Part shown: in pieces, positions 37,356 to 49,632 of the stretch | Layout: each line of letters begins with the position of its first letter | How positions within the stretch are numbered: the stretch's first letter is position 1 | Source of the DNA: Leucaena leucocephala | Lineage: Eukaryota > Streptophyta > Magnoliopsida > Fabales > Fabaceae | NCBI GenBank assembly: GCA_037074615.1 | Contig: CM073518.1 | Span: 5,828,001 to 5,892,000 of the forward strand | Direction of reading: 5' to 3' | DNA: 64,000 nucleotides | Made by a program: the position numbers and the translations under genes | The notes under the pieces: generated by a model | Seen by the model: the letters and a program-made list of their open reading frames with translations, nothing else | Told to the model about the DNA's origin: nothing | Database searches by the model: none

Positions 37356-39019
37356 TCAGGCAGCTGCATGCTTATTTATGGTCAACTGCAACTCCTCCTT
37401 CTTAGCACCCACAACCTTATCCACTAATTTGCCTTCTTTCAGGAACAAGAAGGTTGGCATAGCTTCGATGCCCCATTCCTCCGAAACAGCCTGCACGACA
37501 AGGTCAAAGCTTAAGTTATGAAAAAATAGAACTTACGCGCATTGGGAGTAGAAATAAGGTTATATATACATACCCTCAATTCATCCACATCGACCTTGAG
37601 AAAGATGACATTGGTCATCTTCTTAGCAATCTCTGCCAAAATTGGGGAAATGAAACGGCATGGACCGCACCATGAAGCAGTAAAATCCACCACAATCTGT
37701 CAAATTTATAATCGGTTTACGAGTCAGAACAACATACTTATAAAGACGGTTATAGAACCATCTTTTTAATCAAGTCAATCAAAGGCAAACTTTTCAAGAA
37801 ACGACTTAAAATCAAGAAAAGCAGCTAAGAGTGAAATTTCGTCATCATATGATTGAGAGTTTCTTATTTGATCAATACGTCAAAGGTGAAGCACATCTAG
37901 AGCTTTTCAACTTGTGGGGTACAAATGCACAGGGTTGAGTTCTATCCTCATGATTATGAATAAGTGATGATCATAGGCAAATGTGAAGAACACGGTCAAC
38001 AGAAGTAACCAATACAATTCTTAGCTGCAGCAGCTATAACCTTTCGGCTAAATCATATGGCACTCTAATTTCCAAGGTTAGACACCAAGCCTACCACAAA
38101 TTACAGTGAATTTTGATTATAAGACAATTCATTAACTAAATCTGAAGTTTATACATGGAAGGCTATTCGTAAGGATTTGTAAAACATTCATGGCCAAGAT
38201 TTTAAGTAGCAACTTTATTGTTCAGGGAGAACAAAAATTCATCAAGAAAGAAAAACCATTCCCAGTAACAGAGGAAGTACTACGAGGCAAATATACTTGC
38301 AGCAAACACGAAACAAATCCAACTATCAAAGATTCACTTCAATCTTACACCTGATCTGCAGTTAAAAATGACGACCTTCTTTCCAACTCTTCTAAACCTC
38401 GTTTCAGTCCATCAATTATCAATATCAAAGACACCTTATTCTTTTAAACCTTAAACTTGCCCACCATCACAATTTACTTAGCAGTTATAACCTTAAGGAA
38501 AGCATAAACCGAGTCATTCTGACAAACTAGGTTCCACTTTAGGAAAAATAAAATTGGGAGAGGAAAAATCTAGACAAATACATCGGCAGGGAGCGAAGTG
38601 GGAGAATGAGAAAGTAATGATTAATCTGCATACACGCAAAAAATTTAAACTCGAGTCCCTGGTGATGCATGTTCTTCCCATCGAAAATATACTTGTGGCC
38701 GGAAACAGTAAATAAATCTGATCAGAATTTCCTTATCTCAGAAACCCTAATTTGGCGGTCAATTAAGTTTCCCAACATAGATACAACCAAACTAGAATGC
38801 AAAAATCACATATATCAACATCATCGGTGAAAAAAGAAGTTTCGAGTAACATATTATGAAAAAACAATAATGAAAAGAAGGTATAAAGAGAAAAAAGGGG
38901 GAAAAAGTGAATAGAGAAGTAAGAGTAAATACCAGTTTCTTGGATGCGCTGCCCTTCTCAAGCTGCTCCTTCCAGGCCTCAACGGTGTGGCAGCCAATGA
39001 CTTGTCCTTCTTCGGCCAT
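37356..39019 (-). CDS. TRXH5: Thioredoxin h
   Basis: This small cytosolic-type disulfide reductase is reduced by NADPH-thioredoxin reductase. Exons: 39019-38933, 37696-37574, 37490-37356, giving 114 aa with consistent phases; the 3-exon form is standard for subgroup-I thioredoxin h. The active site is WCGPC with Cys39 and Cys42, inside VVDFTASWCGPCRFISP. The cis-proline is Pro82 in IEAMPTFLFLKEG. There is no transit peptide; the N-terminus MAEEGQVIGCHTVEAW is typical of type h and has an extra Cys at residue 10. Intron 1 is long (1236 bp). The neighbour order with BGAL5 recalls Arabidopsis BGAL5 and TRX5. The symbol is offered by that context and similarity, not proven. Confidence 0.94.
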
Positions 39020-39106
39020 TTTCTTCTCTTCTCGGTGTTAATCGACGAACTATGACTTCGGGTTGAAAAAAGGGAATTGATGGCAAGGGAGATGGGCCTG
39101 ATGCAT

Positions 39107-39115
39107 CTTATATAG
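39107..39115 (-). promoter_or_regulatory. TATA box of thioredoxin h
   Basis: The minus strand reads CTATATAAG about 90 bp upstream of the ATG, a near-consensus plant TATA box implying a leader of roughly 60 nt. Confidence 0.65.
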
Positions 39116-39168
39116 CCCACAGTGGTCCCCACAATAATACGTGTTCTAGTTCTCCAGTCTTGATACAG

Positions 39169-39500
39169 TTCATTCGGTTTTGAATCAGATCCTTATATTT
39201 TTTTTAATTTTTTTTCAGGGCCTTAAAAGTTCACACAGTTAGCTCCGTTAATCCTGAATATTTAAAACCGTTAAATAAGAGCTAACCCCATTAAAAAATC
39301 TGTTAGGCTGTCTGACTAAACATCCAAGTGTAAAAATTAAAGCGCATAGAAAAATTAAAGCCTAACGGATTTTTTTAACGGGATTAGCTCTTATTTAACT
39401 GAATTAAACATTAAGGATTAACGAAAATAATTGTATAAATTTTAAATACCTAATAAAAAATAAATAAAATATAAAAGACTCTGATTCAAAACTGAATGAA
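39169..39500. mobile_element. Foldback MITE upstream of thioredoxin h
   Basis: The two halves of this 332-bp element are imperfect inverted repeats over almost their whole length. The outer ends read TTCATTCGGTTTTGAATCAG and, inverted, TTCATTCAGTTTTGAATCAG. Inner parts pair as well: TTAAATAAGAGCTAA(C/T)CCC and (C/T)CGTTAGGCT-type blocks. The loop lies near 39305-39355. There is no coding capacity. The element starts about 55 bp beyond the thioredoxin TATA box. The target duplication is unclear, so the superfamily is not assigned. Confidence 0.8.
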
Positions 39501-40585
39501 ATTAAGTGGGGAAGTTGTTAACGTTTTCTTTTTTAAAGGAGGAATACTCGGCGTTCACATCGTCCGCGTTCCGTGACGCAGCCCATGACGCGACCTCCTT
39601 GGCTCCTTCCTTGACCTCCGTTATCTTACGTGTATAAAAAAAAAACATAATATCTTCCCTCAAAATAAAATATATATATTAAAAGTTAAAAAAAAAAGTC
39701 CATCAAGAAATTATACGAGACATTCTGACAAAAAAATCTTATGAAACTGAGTAGGTATAAGGGAAAAAACGAATGTGAATGGAACCGTCGTATATTGATG
39801 GGAAATTATTTAAAATGCATTTTAAAAAAAATATATTTAATTTTTTCATCATATTGTACCTATTTTTTAAGTTATAAAATGTCAAAAAGGAGAATTAAGT
39901 CTCTGGTGATTTTCTTCTCTGATCTTGTTGAAGTAATAACACTTTGTTTAATAAAACCATAAAACAGCTAATTTGTCCCTACGTAGGGTTATAAAAATTC
40001 CAAAATAACAAGGCGAAAAAGGAAATTTTCTTGATGTCAAGTATGGTCAACTTTGGAAAGCTCAATTTAAATTTTGGTTAAATAATAATATATAACATTT
40101 TAATATTGGAAAGGAAAGATCAATGGAAGGAGGAGAAGGCAGGACGATGGGTTCGAGAGACGAGAAGGGTGAGGCGGAATATTCTTTTTCCGAAAAAATA
40201 AAAGGACGAACGAGATCCGAGAAAGAGAAGAGGAACGTGGAAATTGTGAAGTCAAAGTGTTAACGCGAGAGATTCAAGGAAACGAAGAGAGCGTGGTGGT
40301 GTCGTGTCTCACGTGGGGATCAAATTTAGAAAGAGATAAGCAGGCCGAGGCCCAACACACAAATCATCAATGATATTCTAATTGGGCTTCCCACATTGTC
40401 AATTGACAACTTTGTCCACGTTGCTTTGTATTATTACTTCATTTGTCATTCTCAAGACTCAAAGCCCACCACACTTTCTTCTTTATTTCAAATAAGCCTG
40501 CAGAGATTAGTCACCGATCGAGTGGGATACCCTGGAGTAATTAAAAAATAAGCTGCGCTGGATATAAATCTGACTCTCTCACAAG
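39501..40585. other. Gene-free stretch
   Basis: No gene was recognised. The stretch is AT-rich to about 40100, then purine-rich and less AT-rich to about 40330. A 73-codon open frame at 39741 has no motif. Confidence 0.5.
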
Positions 40586-41354
40586 CAGGGGTGTGCATAA
40601 GTAAGATTGGGCAGGAAAGCCCTTCTGTCCAGTTTCCTGCTTGAAAAAAGCAAATGCAACTCAGTACTCGGCCTTATCTGATAAAACTCCTAACTATTTT
40701 AGGCTGAGCATAAGTGGGCTAGGTGTAGGGAGACTAGGCATACCCAAATATGATGCCCTTACTCATATTGTGAGAAAAAGTTTATAATTATGAATTTCTA
40801 AAATAATATCATATTTATATGTCTTTAAGCGTTAAATAATATCTATAATCCACTAAGAATAAAGTAATAAAAATATAGTAATTAAAATTTTAAAATTCAT
40901 TGCATATAAAAAGAAGCCTTCAAATCTAAGTAGTTTGCAAGTGTAACTTTGCATCAATCTCCTGAAAATTAATAAAGATGAAGCATCTGAAAAAAATATA
41001 ACGGTTAGCAAAGTTTAAAAAAAATAAAAGAAAAAATCAACTTAGTTATAAATTTTAAACGATGTAATTACCTACTTGACTATTTATATTTGTAAAATTA
41101 TCCTCTAGTTACCAGTATCCATCGTATTCATTCTATGTGAAATAATGTAATTTACAAATTTTGATGTGTAAAAAAGTAACTAACTAGACAGGGCCAAATG
41201 GGCAGGGCAGCAACCCCTGCCCAATGCCCGGCCCTGCCTGAATATTGGTCCTGCCCAAAATTGCCCATTTTATATTGGGCCATTTTTTATTGGGCTGGGC
41301 AAGGCATTTTTTGTGTAGCTCACCGGACCATGGGCATTTTGCACACCCTTACTG
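40586..41354. mobile_element. Putative TIR element
   Basis: The left end CAGGGGTGTGCA (40586-40597) faces TGCACACCCTTACTG (41340-41354), giving short inverted ends with GGGTGTGCA exact. The interior has G/C-rich self-complementary segments (GGGCAGGGCAG... CTGCCCAATGCCC near 41200-41240) but no coding frame. This is consistent with a non-autonomous DNA transposon, possibly hAT-like. No clear 8-bp target duplication was found. Confidence 0.45.
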
Positions 41355-41430
41355 ACAATTATGGTGTCATTATATCAAGTCGATATATTATAGGTAATTT
41401 TTCTCTACTGATTTGAGAAAATAGTTTGCT

Positions 41431-42116
41431 ATGAATCTCAAGAAAGAAATAGATTTAACTGAGTTTGATGATTGGAAACTGACATGTGATGTATGGATTT
41501 GGCATTTATGGAAATTGAGAAATAAGGCTACTTTTGATCCTCAATTTATTAAGCCTCAAGAACTATTATCAATATTAAAAAAGTTTGGCACAACTTTGTG
41601 TGTCAACAAGAGCATATCGTACACAATGATACAATTTCTGTTACAACTAATTGGGAAGCTCCGCCGAGTGTGGATGGCTCTCTAGCAAAGTCACAATCTA
41701 AGGCGGCATGTGGGGTTATTCGAGACTCTGCTTAGAAATGAATCGTTGGTTTTACATATACAATAAGGTCTTGTAGTATTCTTGAAGCAGAATAATGGGC
41801 AATTTTTAAGGGACTATCATTGGCATGGGACAGGGGAATTAAGAATCTCATACTGGAGTCGGATGTAAAGAATGTGGTTAACTCTATATGGCAGAGGAAT
41901 AATCAACAAGTGTGTAGCCTATTAATGGTACAGATCCAATCTTTGTTAAAACGAGTTTGGGAAGTTGAAATAGCCTATATTCCACAGAAGCTCAACTGTG
42001 TTGCTGATTTATTAGCTAAAAAAAATTTATCCACTTCTTCCTTTTTGGAAACTTGTCCCCCTTATTTGAAGGAACTAGTTACTACTGATAGTTTGGGAAT
42101 TATTTCCTCTAACTGA
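41431..42116 (+). pseudogene. Decayed LINE-type RNase H (RVT_3) fragment
   Basis: The first part (41431-41685) resembles the W-x-IW-x-x-x-RN segment before the RNase H domain of plant non-LTR elements (DVWIWHLWKLRNKATF). The middle, read as VDGS...ACGVIRDSA, has several stops. The last part (41820-42116) is an open frame with SLAWDRGIKNLILESD, the A-W-x-x-G-x-x-x-x-x-x-E-x-D motif, and PQKLNCVADLLAK, the N-x-x-AD-x-LAK motif. It is therefore a broken relic, not a gene. No poly-A tail or target duplication is obvious. Confidence 0.75.
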
Positions 42117-43123
42117 GTATATTTTATATCTTAGGTGTATCACTCATTTGTATAAAAACAAAATAAGCCACACAATTTTTATCATCATCATTGTTTTGCT
42201 ATTTTTACCAAATATACAGCATCAATTAAAAATCTAGAGATTTTGTCGCAAACAAAAGGAATTTTTTTTAGTATAAAAAGGAATTATAATATTATATTAT
42301 ATTAAAAGAATAAATTAATATAATATAATATTATTTGAGGTATTTTGATTTTTTTTAATTAGATATTATAATTTCTTCTTTCAATTTAACAATTCCTCAA
42401 TTAACCTTTCTATATAATATAATTATGTAATAATTGGTGTAGGTCCAGTTATCATTTATTTATTTTTCTTAATTTTATGAAATACATAAAAACAAAATAT
42501 CCTCATATAAATCAATTTAATCAAGAGAAATAACAAAATCAATAAAAATACAAGAAAATAACGTTTTAATCACTTAATTCATATAATCAATTAAAGTATA
42601 AAATAGCCGCAACTACTATAATAATATCTGTTAAACATAAATTTCCTAAAATAAATATAAAATAATATGATCAACTACGAATTCATCACCCACCAAGGCT
42701 AAAACATAGCCCCAGAGCTTAGAGAGCGCTTACAGGACACTTACGAGATCGCATACTAACGGAGCCTTCACAATAGCAGCGAAAATCAAACTCACGTCTT
42801 TATGAGATACGGGCCCCTTCTTTATTATCTGTGTCAACCTCATTGGCAACAAAAGGAAATTTTAAATCCAAAGGATTGGGACTAGATACATTCATTTCTC
42901 TTCTCATCTAGCAAACAAAGGAAAATGCCATATATAATTTTCATTATTGAAATAAATCAAATGATACGAACCAATCTGAAAAAAGATCCATATCTTCAAT
43001 CTTACTTCATTCAGACGCGTGAACGACCCTATCAGTATTTGCGTAATACAAATATTCCAGCAGTCAAAATCCAGGCTAAGCTGCAATACAAATAGCAGTT
43101 CTGAAACACAGCGGGTGAACTCC
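42117..43123. other. AT-rich spacer
   Basis: No gene was recognised. The interval is strongly AT-rich to 42680 and probably carries the former 3' UTR of the XBCP3-like pseudogene at its right end. Confidence 0.55.
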
Positions 43124-44697
43124 TCACTGAGAATTCCAACCCTTCGGCTTATGGTGGAAAGGGCCCTCAATCTCACGTGCCTTTGTTCTCGTCATATTTG
43201 CATTTCTCTGTTAAGTAAATTGACAGTTAGTTACCACATACACTTACAAGCGGCAGGATAGTGTTGCTTGGCATTGATAAGCCACAAACTCAAGAATGAT
43301 CTAAGCGATGTCTAACAAATATTCAAACATATATGTCAACCATTGCATCGGCAAGCTTGTGAAGCACTTTATATGAAATATTCCTATTCAGGGTATGATA
43401 GGTGATGAAGCATATAATAAAAACCTTAAGACCTTGACCCCTTCTCCTGTCACATACAGGATAGTCATGGGGGCAGTAACGGCGATTGTCCTTGCAGCAG
43501 ACGGCAGATGATAAGCCACAACATTTCCATGAAATGCATATACCAATAAAGTGTCTTGCACAGCAACATGTCTCTCCTTGCTTACAATAAGTGAAGATAT
43601 TACATTTAATAGGAGTTGGTGGAGATGGAGGAGAAGGATTAGGGCTGGTCTTGGTTGGATATGATGCTAACATGTTGATTCCACATGACCCTTGGGAGTC
43701 GCCGGTGTTTCGCCGCATGTGTATGTAAATTCATTCCCCAACGAGTTCCCCATGAATTCTTCACAATCCAGTATTCTACTCCATTTTCTGAATCATAGCC
43801 TACAATCAACACCGCATGATCCAAAGAAGTTGAACATGAGCCGGAGAAAATACCCTGTTCCACAAATATATCAAAGTCTTGTTAAATTGTAGTTAAATCG
43901 TGAACTTGAACCCATGTTTCTGATATTTGACCACTGGGAGACCAACCTTTGAGTATAATTGGAAAGCTCTATCACTACCACATATGCCAACACTAACAGG
44001 CTGGGTTGCAACAGCCTTTTGCAGCTTCTTCCGTCATTCGGAGGCACATCAGTATAACCATCAATGGTAACAACACGTCTATTTAACTGAAATATAGAAA
44101 GAGGCAAAATTAAGGCGTCTACACATACAAACATACATATTTATTCATATCAGCAACATGAGTATGGGGTAACGGGGGAGGGGAATTGAATAACTTATCC
44201 TTCATACAAGACCTTTCACGACCTTGGTATGGGCAATCTTCCTCTGTGTCAATCCCATGGTTATCAATGACAAACTGATAGGCATAATCCATGAGTCCAC
44301 CCTCGCAGCCTATGTTATAGGTTCTATCACAATCTACCAATTCTTGTTCAAAGAGGCTAACGAGAGAGCCTGTAACACTCTTATTTATACCTTCAATAGC
44401 TCCTGTTGCTGAGAATGACCAACAAGCACCTACCCAATTACATGGCTATTGTTAAATTCTTCCCATTAAACATAATTCTACTAGCTAGATAATCATACTC
44501 AGTGAACATGACTAGCTGTAAGGAAAGCTAGAACCCTAATGCTACCTTCATCCCAATAGGAGTAATCAGCAGCCTTGAGTCATCATAGTCAATTCAGACG
44601 ATGAATAAGCTGTTTGTGCTATCCATTGCGAGATAAAGTTTATAGTCCAACAATTTTTTGGGTTTTGGTCAAAATGGAAGAGGAAGGTTTGGGAACT

Positions 44698-44713
44698 AAA
44701 TCATGAGCACACG
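44698..44713. repeat. Left target-site duplication of SINE 1
   Basis: AAATCATGAGCACACG is repeated exactly at 44897-44912 on the other side of the SINE. Confidence 0.88.
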
Positions 44714-44896
44714 ACCAACGAGAGTTGGTCCGAGTGGTAAGCGGATATCGCCTAAGCGAGGTCTCGAGTTCGAGCATTGGCGAATGCAGGAAATCCACGT
44801 TGGGAGACTCACCCACCATAGCCAGGTGTGCGACGCGGGTCGGATCCGGATATAGTCGGGGCAAAGCTCCGGTGAATCGGGTGGGCAACAAAAAAA
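44714..44896 (+). mobile_element. tRNA-derived SINE, copy 1 (intron 1 of XBCP3-like pseudogene)
   Basis: The element is ~183 bp, with a tRNA-like head: box A around GGTCCGAGTGGTAAGC and box B around GTCTCGAGTTCGAG. The body has GAGACTCACCCACCATAGCCAGGTG and GGATATAGTCGGG, and it ends in an A run. A perfect 16-bp target duplication surrounds it, so the insertion is young. It lies in the antisense orientation within intron 1. Confidence 0.9.
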
Positions 44897-44912
44897 AAAT
44901 CATGAGCACACG
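44897..44912. repeat. Right target-site duplication of SINE 1
   Basis: Exact 16-bp copy of 44698-44713; its first A residues merge with the SINE A-tail. Confidence 0.88.
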
Positions 44913-46088
44913 CACTAAGAGCAAAGTGCTTGCCTTACGTATGCTACCTTTTTGTGGGTGCCCGTGTATATACATATTACACACAAGACAAATACATGAT
45001 CACCACCATCACAAATTAGTAGTGCGACGATAAATCAATATCAACAATCTACTAAAAAACAACAGACATGTTTCGAAGAATACTCCTAGGTCACTCTAGT
45101 ATTTTGTCAGATTAGCGACAAACTAATCATTGCTTCTTCTGCCCATTACCTTGGATCTATTTATAAACTTACTATTTTCAAGAACCCAACGATATCTCTA
45201 TAACAAGACATTCATAAATCCATCCTCAATCATAGATGCCCTCACACAGTCTATGCTGACGATCAAACCCTCTTGCCTAGGGAAAACATCGCCCGTTTTT
45301 CCTTGTTAAACTCAAATGGCAATAGCACATAACAATATCAAAGATCTCCAATCCTAACTCCAAAGGTTGGGTGATATCGTAATGAGACATAGCTACTTTA
45401 AAATGATTTTGTGGAACTAGCATTCAAGTTGAAACCCTGCTTTCTGTTTGGAATAAAGTATAAAGTTAAAGCAAAAGCTTTTGTGCTTGAAGTCGCGTTC
45501 TTAAAACCAAGACAAAATATGATCGAATCAAAGAAATTAAGATATCAAGCTCTGACGTAAACCGATTAAAAAAGAGGCTCGGCAATAAAAAGAAGCAGGG
45601 AATAGTTAATAGGACATACCACAACTTCCTTGGTCCTTGACCTGAGTTACGGCCCCTTTCTTTCTCCAATCAACCTCAGAAGGAAAACTCTCTAGGAAAA
45701 TGTCATCGGGCTGCAGAAGCGCTCGATGATCGAATCGAAGCAAGGCGGGAGATAGACCTAAACGAGAGACCTTAAATTCATGGTGAGTGAGATCAGCGAA
45801 GGCCTTGAGGGAGAGCGTGTAACTGGAATTGCCCGTTTGATTGTGCTTGGAAACAAAGGCATAGTTGTCCTCGAATACTTTGAACCTATATTGCTTCTCC
45901 TCTTCGGAAGAGTAGGTTTTGCCATGCTGCTTGCACCAGCTTTCAAACAGTTCAGAGGTGTTTGCGGAATAAGAGAAGGAGAAAAGAGTGAAAAGCAGAA
46001 CCAGACTGAGGAAAATGGAAATGACACTCACGGTTCTTTTCCTTCCCGTTCCTGGATTTGTGTGGCTCGAGCTAATGTAACCTACCAA

Positions 46089-46965
46089 TGGAATCTACCC
46101 GGCAAAATCTTTTCGTTTTCTTTTTTGGGAGATGACGATTCTGCTTTTGTTTCGGCTGTCACTGATGAACTTGATTTTTCCTTCTGGGGTGTTCTGAATT
46201 TCTGTTCAAATTCGCCTCCTCCAAATGACAAAATCTGATTGGCACTCAAGATATTATATTTTAACTTTTATTGAAAATGATATCTTCGGCTTATCCCCAG
46301 TCCCGACGAGGGTTCTTTCTTCCATAAACGAGGGAGCGTTAATTTTTTTCCAAACCTCCCCATTCGGGACCCAGATAACGATAAAAACACAAAGATTGAA
46401 AGTCAAGTGCCTGAGAAAACCCCAGAAAATCGCAATCCAATTGGGTGATATTTTAAGTTCGAATTTTATTATTTAAAAAATACGATAAATTTTTAAATTG
46501 GGATTTATAATTTTAAAATAATAATATAAATAATAGAATAAATTTTATGGTTTCTTTCTTGTGATTCTTAAAAATTCATGCAGTTAAAATGAAACACTCA
46601 TTTACTCAAAAAAAAAAATCATGGGAGCTATTTTGGTTTATATATCAAATTTAAAGTCTATCCCAAAGCGAATTCTTTGTATTAGGGTACACTTTAATTT
46701 GGTTTATATGAGGCAACCTCGTACTTAAAAGTCGTCATGGTTGAAGAATGGCATGGTCGAGAGGGTGAAAAAGAAAATACACAGAAAAGTTTCTACTTTA
46801 CACGTTGATGGGATAATCACAGTGGCAATAGTGGTGTCTGTATTATACAGCATCCCACGAGGAAAGATTTGAACAAAACGACAACAAACAGTAACAATTT
46901 TCAATGGATTTGAGCGTAAGTTCGATCATAAGTAGGTGCACACATTCTGCAATTGTGAATTTGGA
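46089..46965. other. Spacer between the pseudogene and the phosphatase
   Basis: This is the former promoter side of the XBCP3-like gene and the 3' UTR side of the phosphatase. Frames of 83 codons or fewer have no motifs. No transposon end was recognised. Confidence 0.5.
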
Positions 46966-49385
46966 TCATGCTTCTGCAACCTGTTGAATTTTGCTGTGCC
47001 GTAATTCAGAATGAGTCCAATATCTATTGCGCAACCAAATGGAATCAGCCTCCACTGCATAGCCATCTTGATTACGATTCCAACTAAAATAAGCATGGCT
47101 TCTGTTCTTTATATCCAAAATCCCATGCCCAAAACTTGCTTCACGGAACGCTGAGTACTTTGGCTGTGGCTCTGTCATGCTGCCAAGATTCCAAGTTTCA
47201 ATTATTTCCATTAATCCACCAATATATATGATGATATCATTTGAAATCAGTGTTTAAAACTCTATGATATACGTACGTAATAGCCAATCCTTCGAGATTT
47301 CCTCCATCTCCAATTGTTATGTAAACTGGGGCAGATTGGTCATTGATGGGTTTGCATAACCCATTTACAATGTTATAAGCTATATTGGAGACACGCTCCT
47401 GCAACCATCAACAATATTCGCTGTTTATTCAGAGGAGGAATTACTTAAGCATTACAGTCGACAGGAGAAGGAGCACTTACAGATCGTTCATAAGAATGAA
47501 CATGACCAGCAAATACAACATCCACCTTATACTTCACAAACCATCTCTCGTACATTACTCTGACAGTCTCCCCTTCCATGTAGTGATTCACATAACTACT
47601 ATATATTGGACTGTGCATAAGAACTATCAGCCATGGCGTTTCTTTTCTGTTCACTTTTGGAAACTCATTCTCTAGCCATTTGTACTGAGGAGTGTATTTA
47701 CCTGACACAAAAAAATCCAATATGCAAATCTATATCCGGACAAATCAACACAAATGTCGTATGTTTGTGTGCTAGTTTATAATCTACTACAGCGTTGGTC
47801 ATCATATCAAATTTTCCAACAGCTCAAATATCTATGGACTCATGATAGAAGGCAAAATGCAAACCCTTTCCTTTTCATGGGTTGATTCCTTGATTGGCTC
47901 ATGCAAAAATCTTACCAAAAGCTGAATAAGTAGACATAACAATGATATATGCTGAAGCTCTCTTGACGGAGTACCACAATGGAGATGTACTACGAGAGGC
48001 TTGGAATGGCACATGATAACGAGCAGTATAAGGCTTGAATGGTTTAGTTTCACCCTGCATCAACAAATAACAAAAATTATTGCATCTAGCTTTTGTATAA
48101 ATATCTACCATAAATGTAGAGAGAATTTGGTCAAATCTCACAAAGTAGGCCAAGCTAGGAGGCAAGTCCAACTTAATCAGAATTGAATTCATCATGGGAA
48201 TGAGGCCCTTACAAGTTCAGGAGCAAAATCAATCTCATGATTTCCTGCAGTCCAAATCCAAGGCTGATAGGCAGCAACTCGCTCTGTGAATCTTCCCCAA
48301 GTGTCCCACCGTGTGTTGTCATGAAATGGATAATCATCTGCATAAGACAGATCCCCAACATACAGCACTGTCTCTCCTTTTACTGGGCTTTTTTCATAAT
48401 GTGTTAATGTGGTATTGGAATCGTAAGTTTGACCTAGATCCCCTGGTCACAATGGTTCCAAGAATAAGATTTCATTCTCATAAAATAGAAAGCACCTTTT
48501 CATGCAAGTTTCTGCAGTTTCATGATAAAGCTATAGCAAGCTCACAGCATGCAAGCGCCTAAATTTTCAAAATTTACCAACAGACTATCTCCCAGAAATT
48601 ACTAAGTGAAAACATCCAATCGAAGCAACACCCAAACCGAAGATCAAACTTCGAGTTAATGAGCAATTCAAGAAGCTAAAGCTAACTGTATTCATTGCAG
48701 CAAGTAGAATAATTAATTACCGATAAGGCCAAAGGTATAAGGAACATCAGGACCAACTGGAGGAGGTGTTTTAAACCAGAACTGTCGCGTAGTATATCCG
48801 ATTCCGACCTCATAAAAATATTTGGTGTCAAACTGTATTTGCAACGAGAATATGTTGGCAAGCCATTAACATTCTTAATACTATCATTTTAAGTTGCGAG
48901 TAAAGGCCAGCACGCACCTCCAAATTCTCAATTGTGCAGTGGTGGATGTAACCAGAGGTGTAATTGAAGTAGTTGTAAGTAACAAAAAAACCATGAGCTT
49001 GCATTTTTAACTGGGAATCTTGTGCCCAGTATATGACAGTACTTGAACCCGGTTCATCTTGAGTGATCCAAGATACTATCACACCCTTCCCCAAATGATC
49101 TCCTTGTGTTATATGAACCTTCCCCACATATCCCCAAGAAAAAACTTAGTTCCCCAGAGAAAAAAAATAAGGAAGGAGAAGAAGAAGTTAGTTCTTCACC
49201 TGCTGAGGAGCATTATAACCAGGCGGTACTCGTAAAACATCGCTGTCCAAGGGCATATCCAGAGAATAATTAAAGCTTCTCAAGAAGTTGCTGGTGATTC
49301 CACCTTCACTAACATCGGCGATGATACTATAAAGAAATCCCGCAATTACAAGCCATTCCAACTTTCTCTTCCACGTCAGTTCCAT
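46966..49385 (-). CDS. PAP: Purple acid phosphatase (PAP10/12-type)
   Basis: This binuclear-metal phosphomonoesterase is of the plant secreted ~55-kDa class, which helps recover phosphate from organic esters. Exons: 49385-49200, 49118-48918, 48832-48721, 48442-48213, 48054-47916, 47701-47481, 47398-47277, 47179-46966, giving 474 aa with all phases consistent. The N-terminus has a hydrophobic signal segment (WLVIAGFLYSIIADV). The five metal-binding blocks are present in order: GDLGQ (167-171), GDLSY (196-200), GNHE (233-236), VLMHSPIY and AGHVHSYER. A purple acid phosphatase N-terminal domain (YNAPQQVHITQGD, VSWITQDEPGSS) precedes them. MTEPQPKYSAFREASFGH near the end is a family hallmark. The exact paralogue is not determined. 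Confidence 0.95.
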
Positions 49386-49632
49386 CCCGTCTTGTTGCCT
49401 TCTCTGTTCTGAGATTCTTGCTCGTCTAAGCCCCGTATATTAGATGGTTACTTTTTTGAGCATCTTAAGAAAAGAGAAGCTAACCCCCAGTTTCTACCGG
49501 CCGGTCTTCTCATTTCCGACAAGTGATAGGTCAGCCGGAAAGCCACGCATCGGTATATGCATAAAATTGGATACTTTATTCCCCAAAACAATATTGAGGT
49601 TATAGATTAGGCAGGTGATAAACTATCGGAAT

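Larger units (their letters stand above)
43124..46088 (-). pseudogene. XBCP3: XBCP3-like granulin-domain cysteine protease, disrupted
   Basis: Five exon remnants (46088-45620, 44429-44195, 44096-43947, 43854-43435, 43207-43124) rebuild a papain-family protease with prodomain, mature domain and C-terminal granulin (CKQGETCCCARHF...), as in Arabidopsis XBCP3. The catalytic set is visible: GSC-GACWSF, LDHAV and KNSWG. Four defects are seen. No ATG opens exon 1; TTG stands at 46088 and an in-frame stop lies upstream. The exon 2/3 junction is one base short and gives an immediate stop. A one-base loss near 44030 shifts exon 3. A frameshift near 43718-43732 follows WGMN. The granulin and tail (PFHHKPKGWNSQ) remain in their original frames. 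The start boundary is nominal. Sequencing error could mimic some lesions, but four separate ones argue for a pseudogene. Confidence 0.8.
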
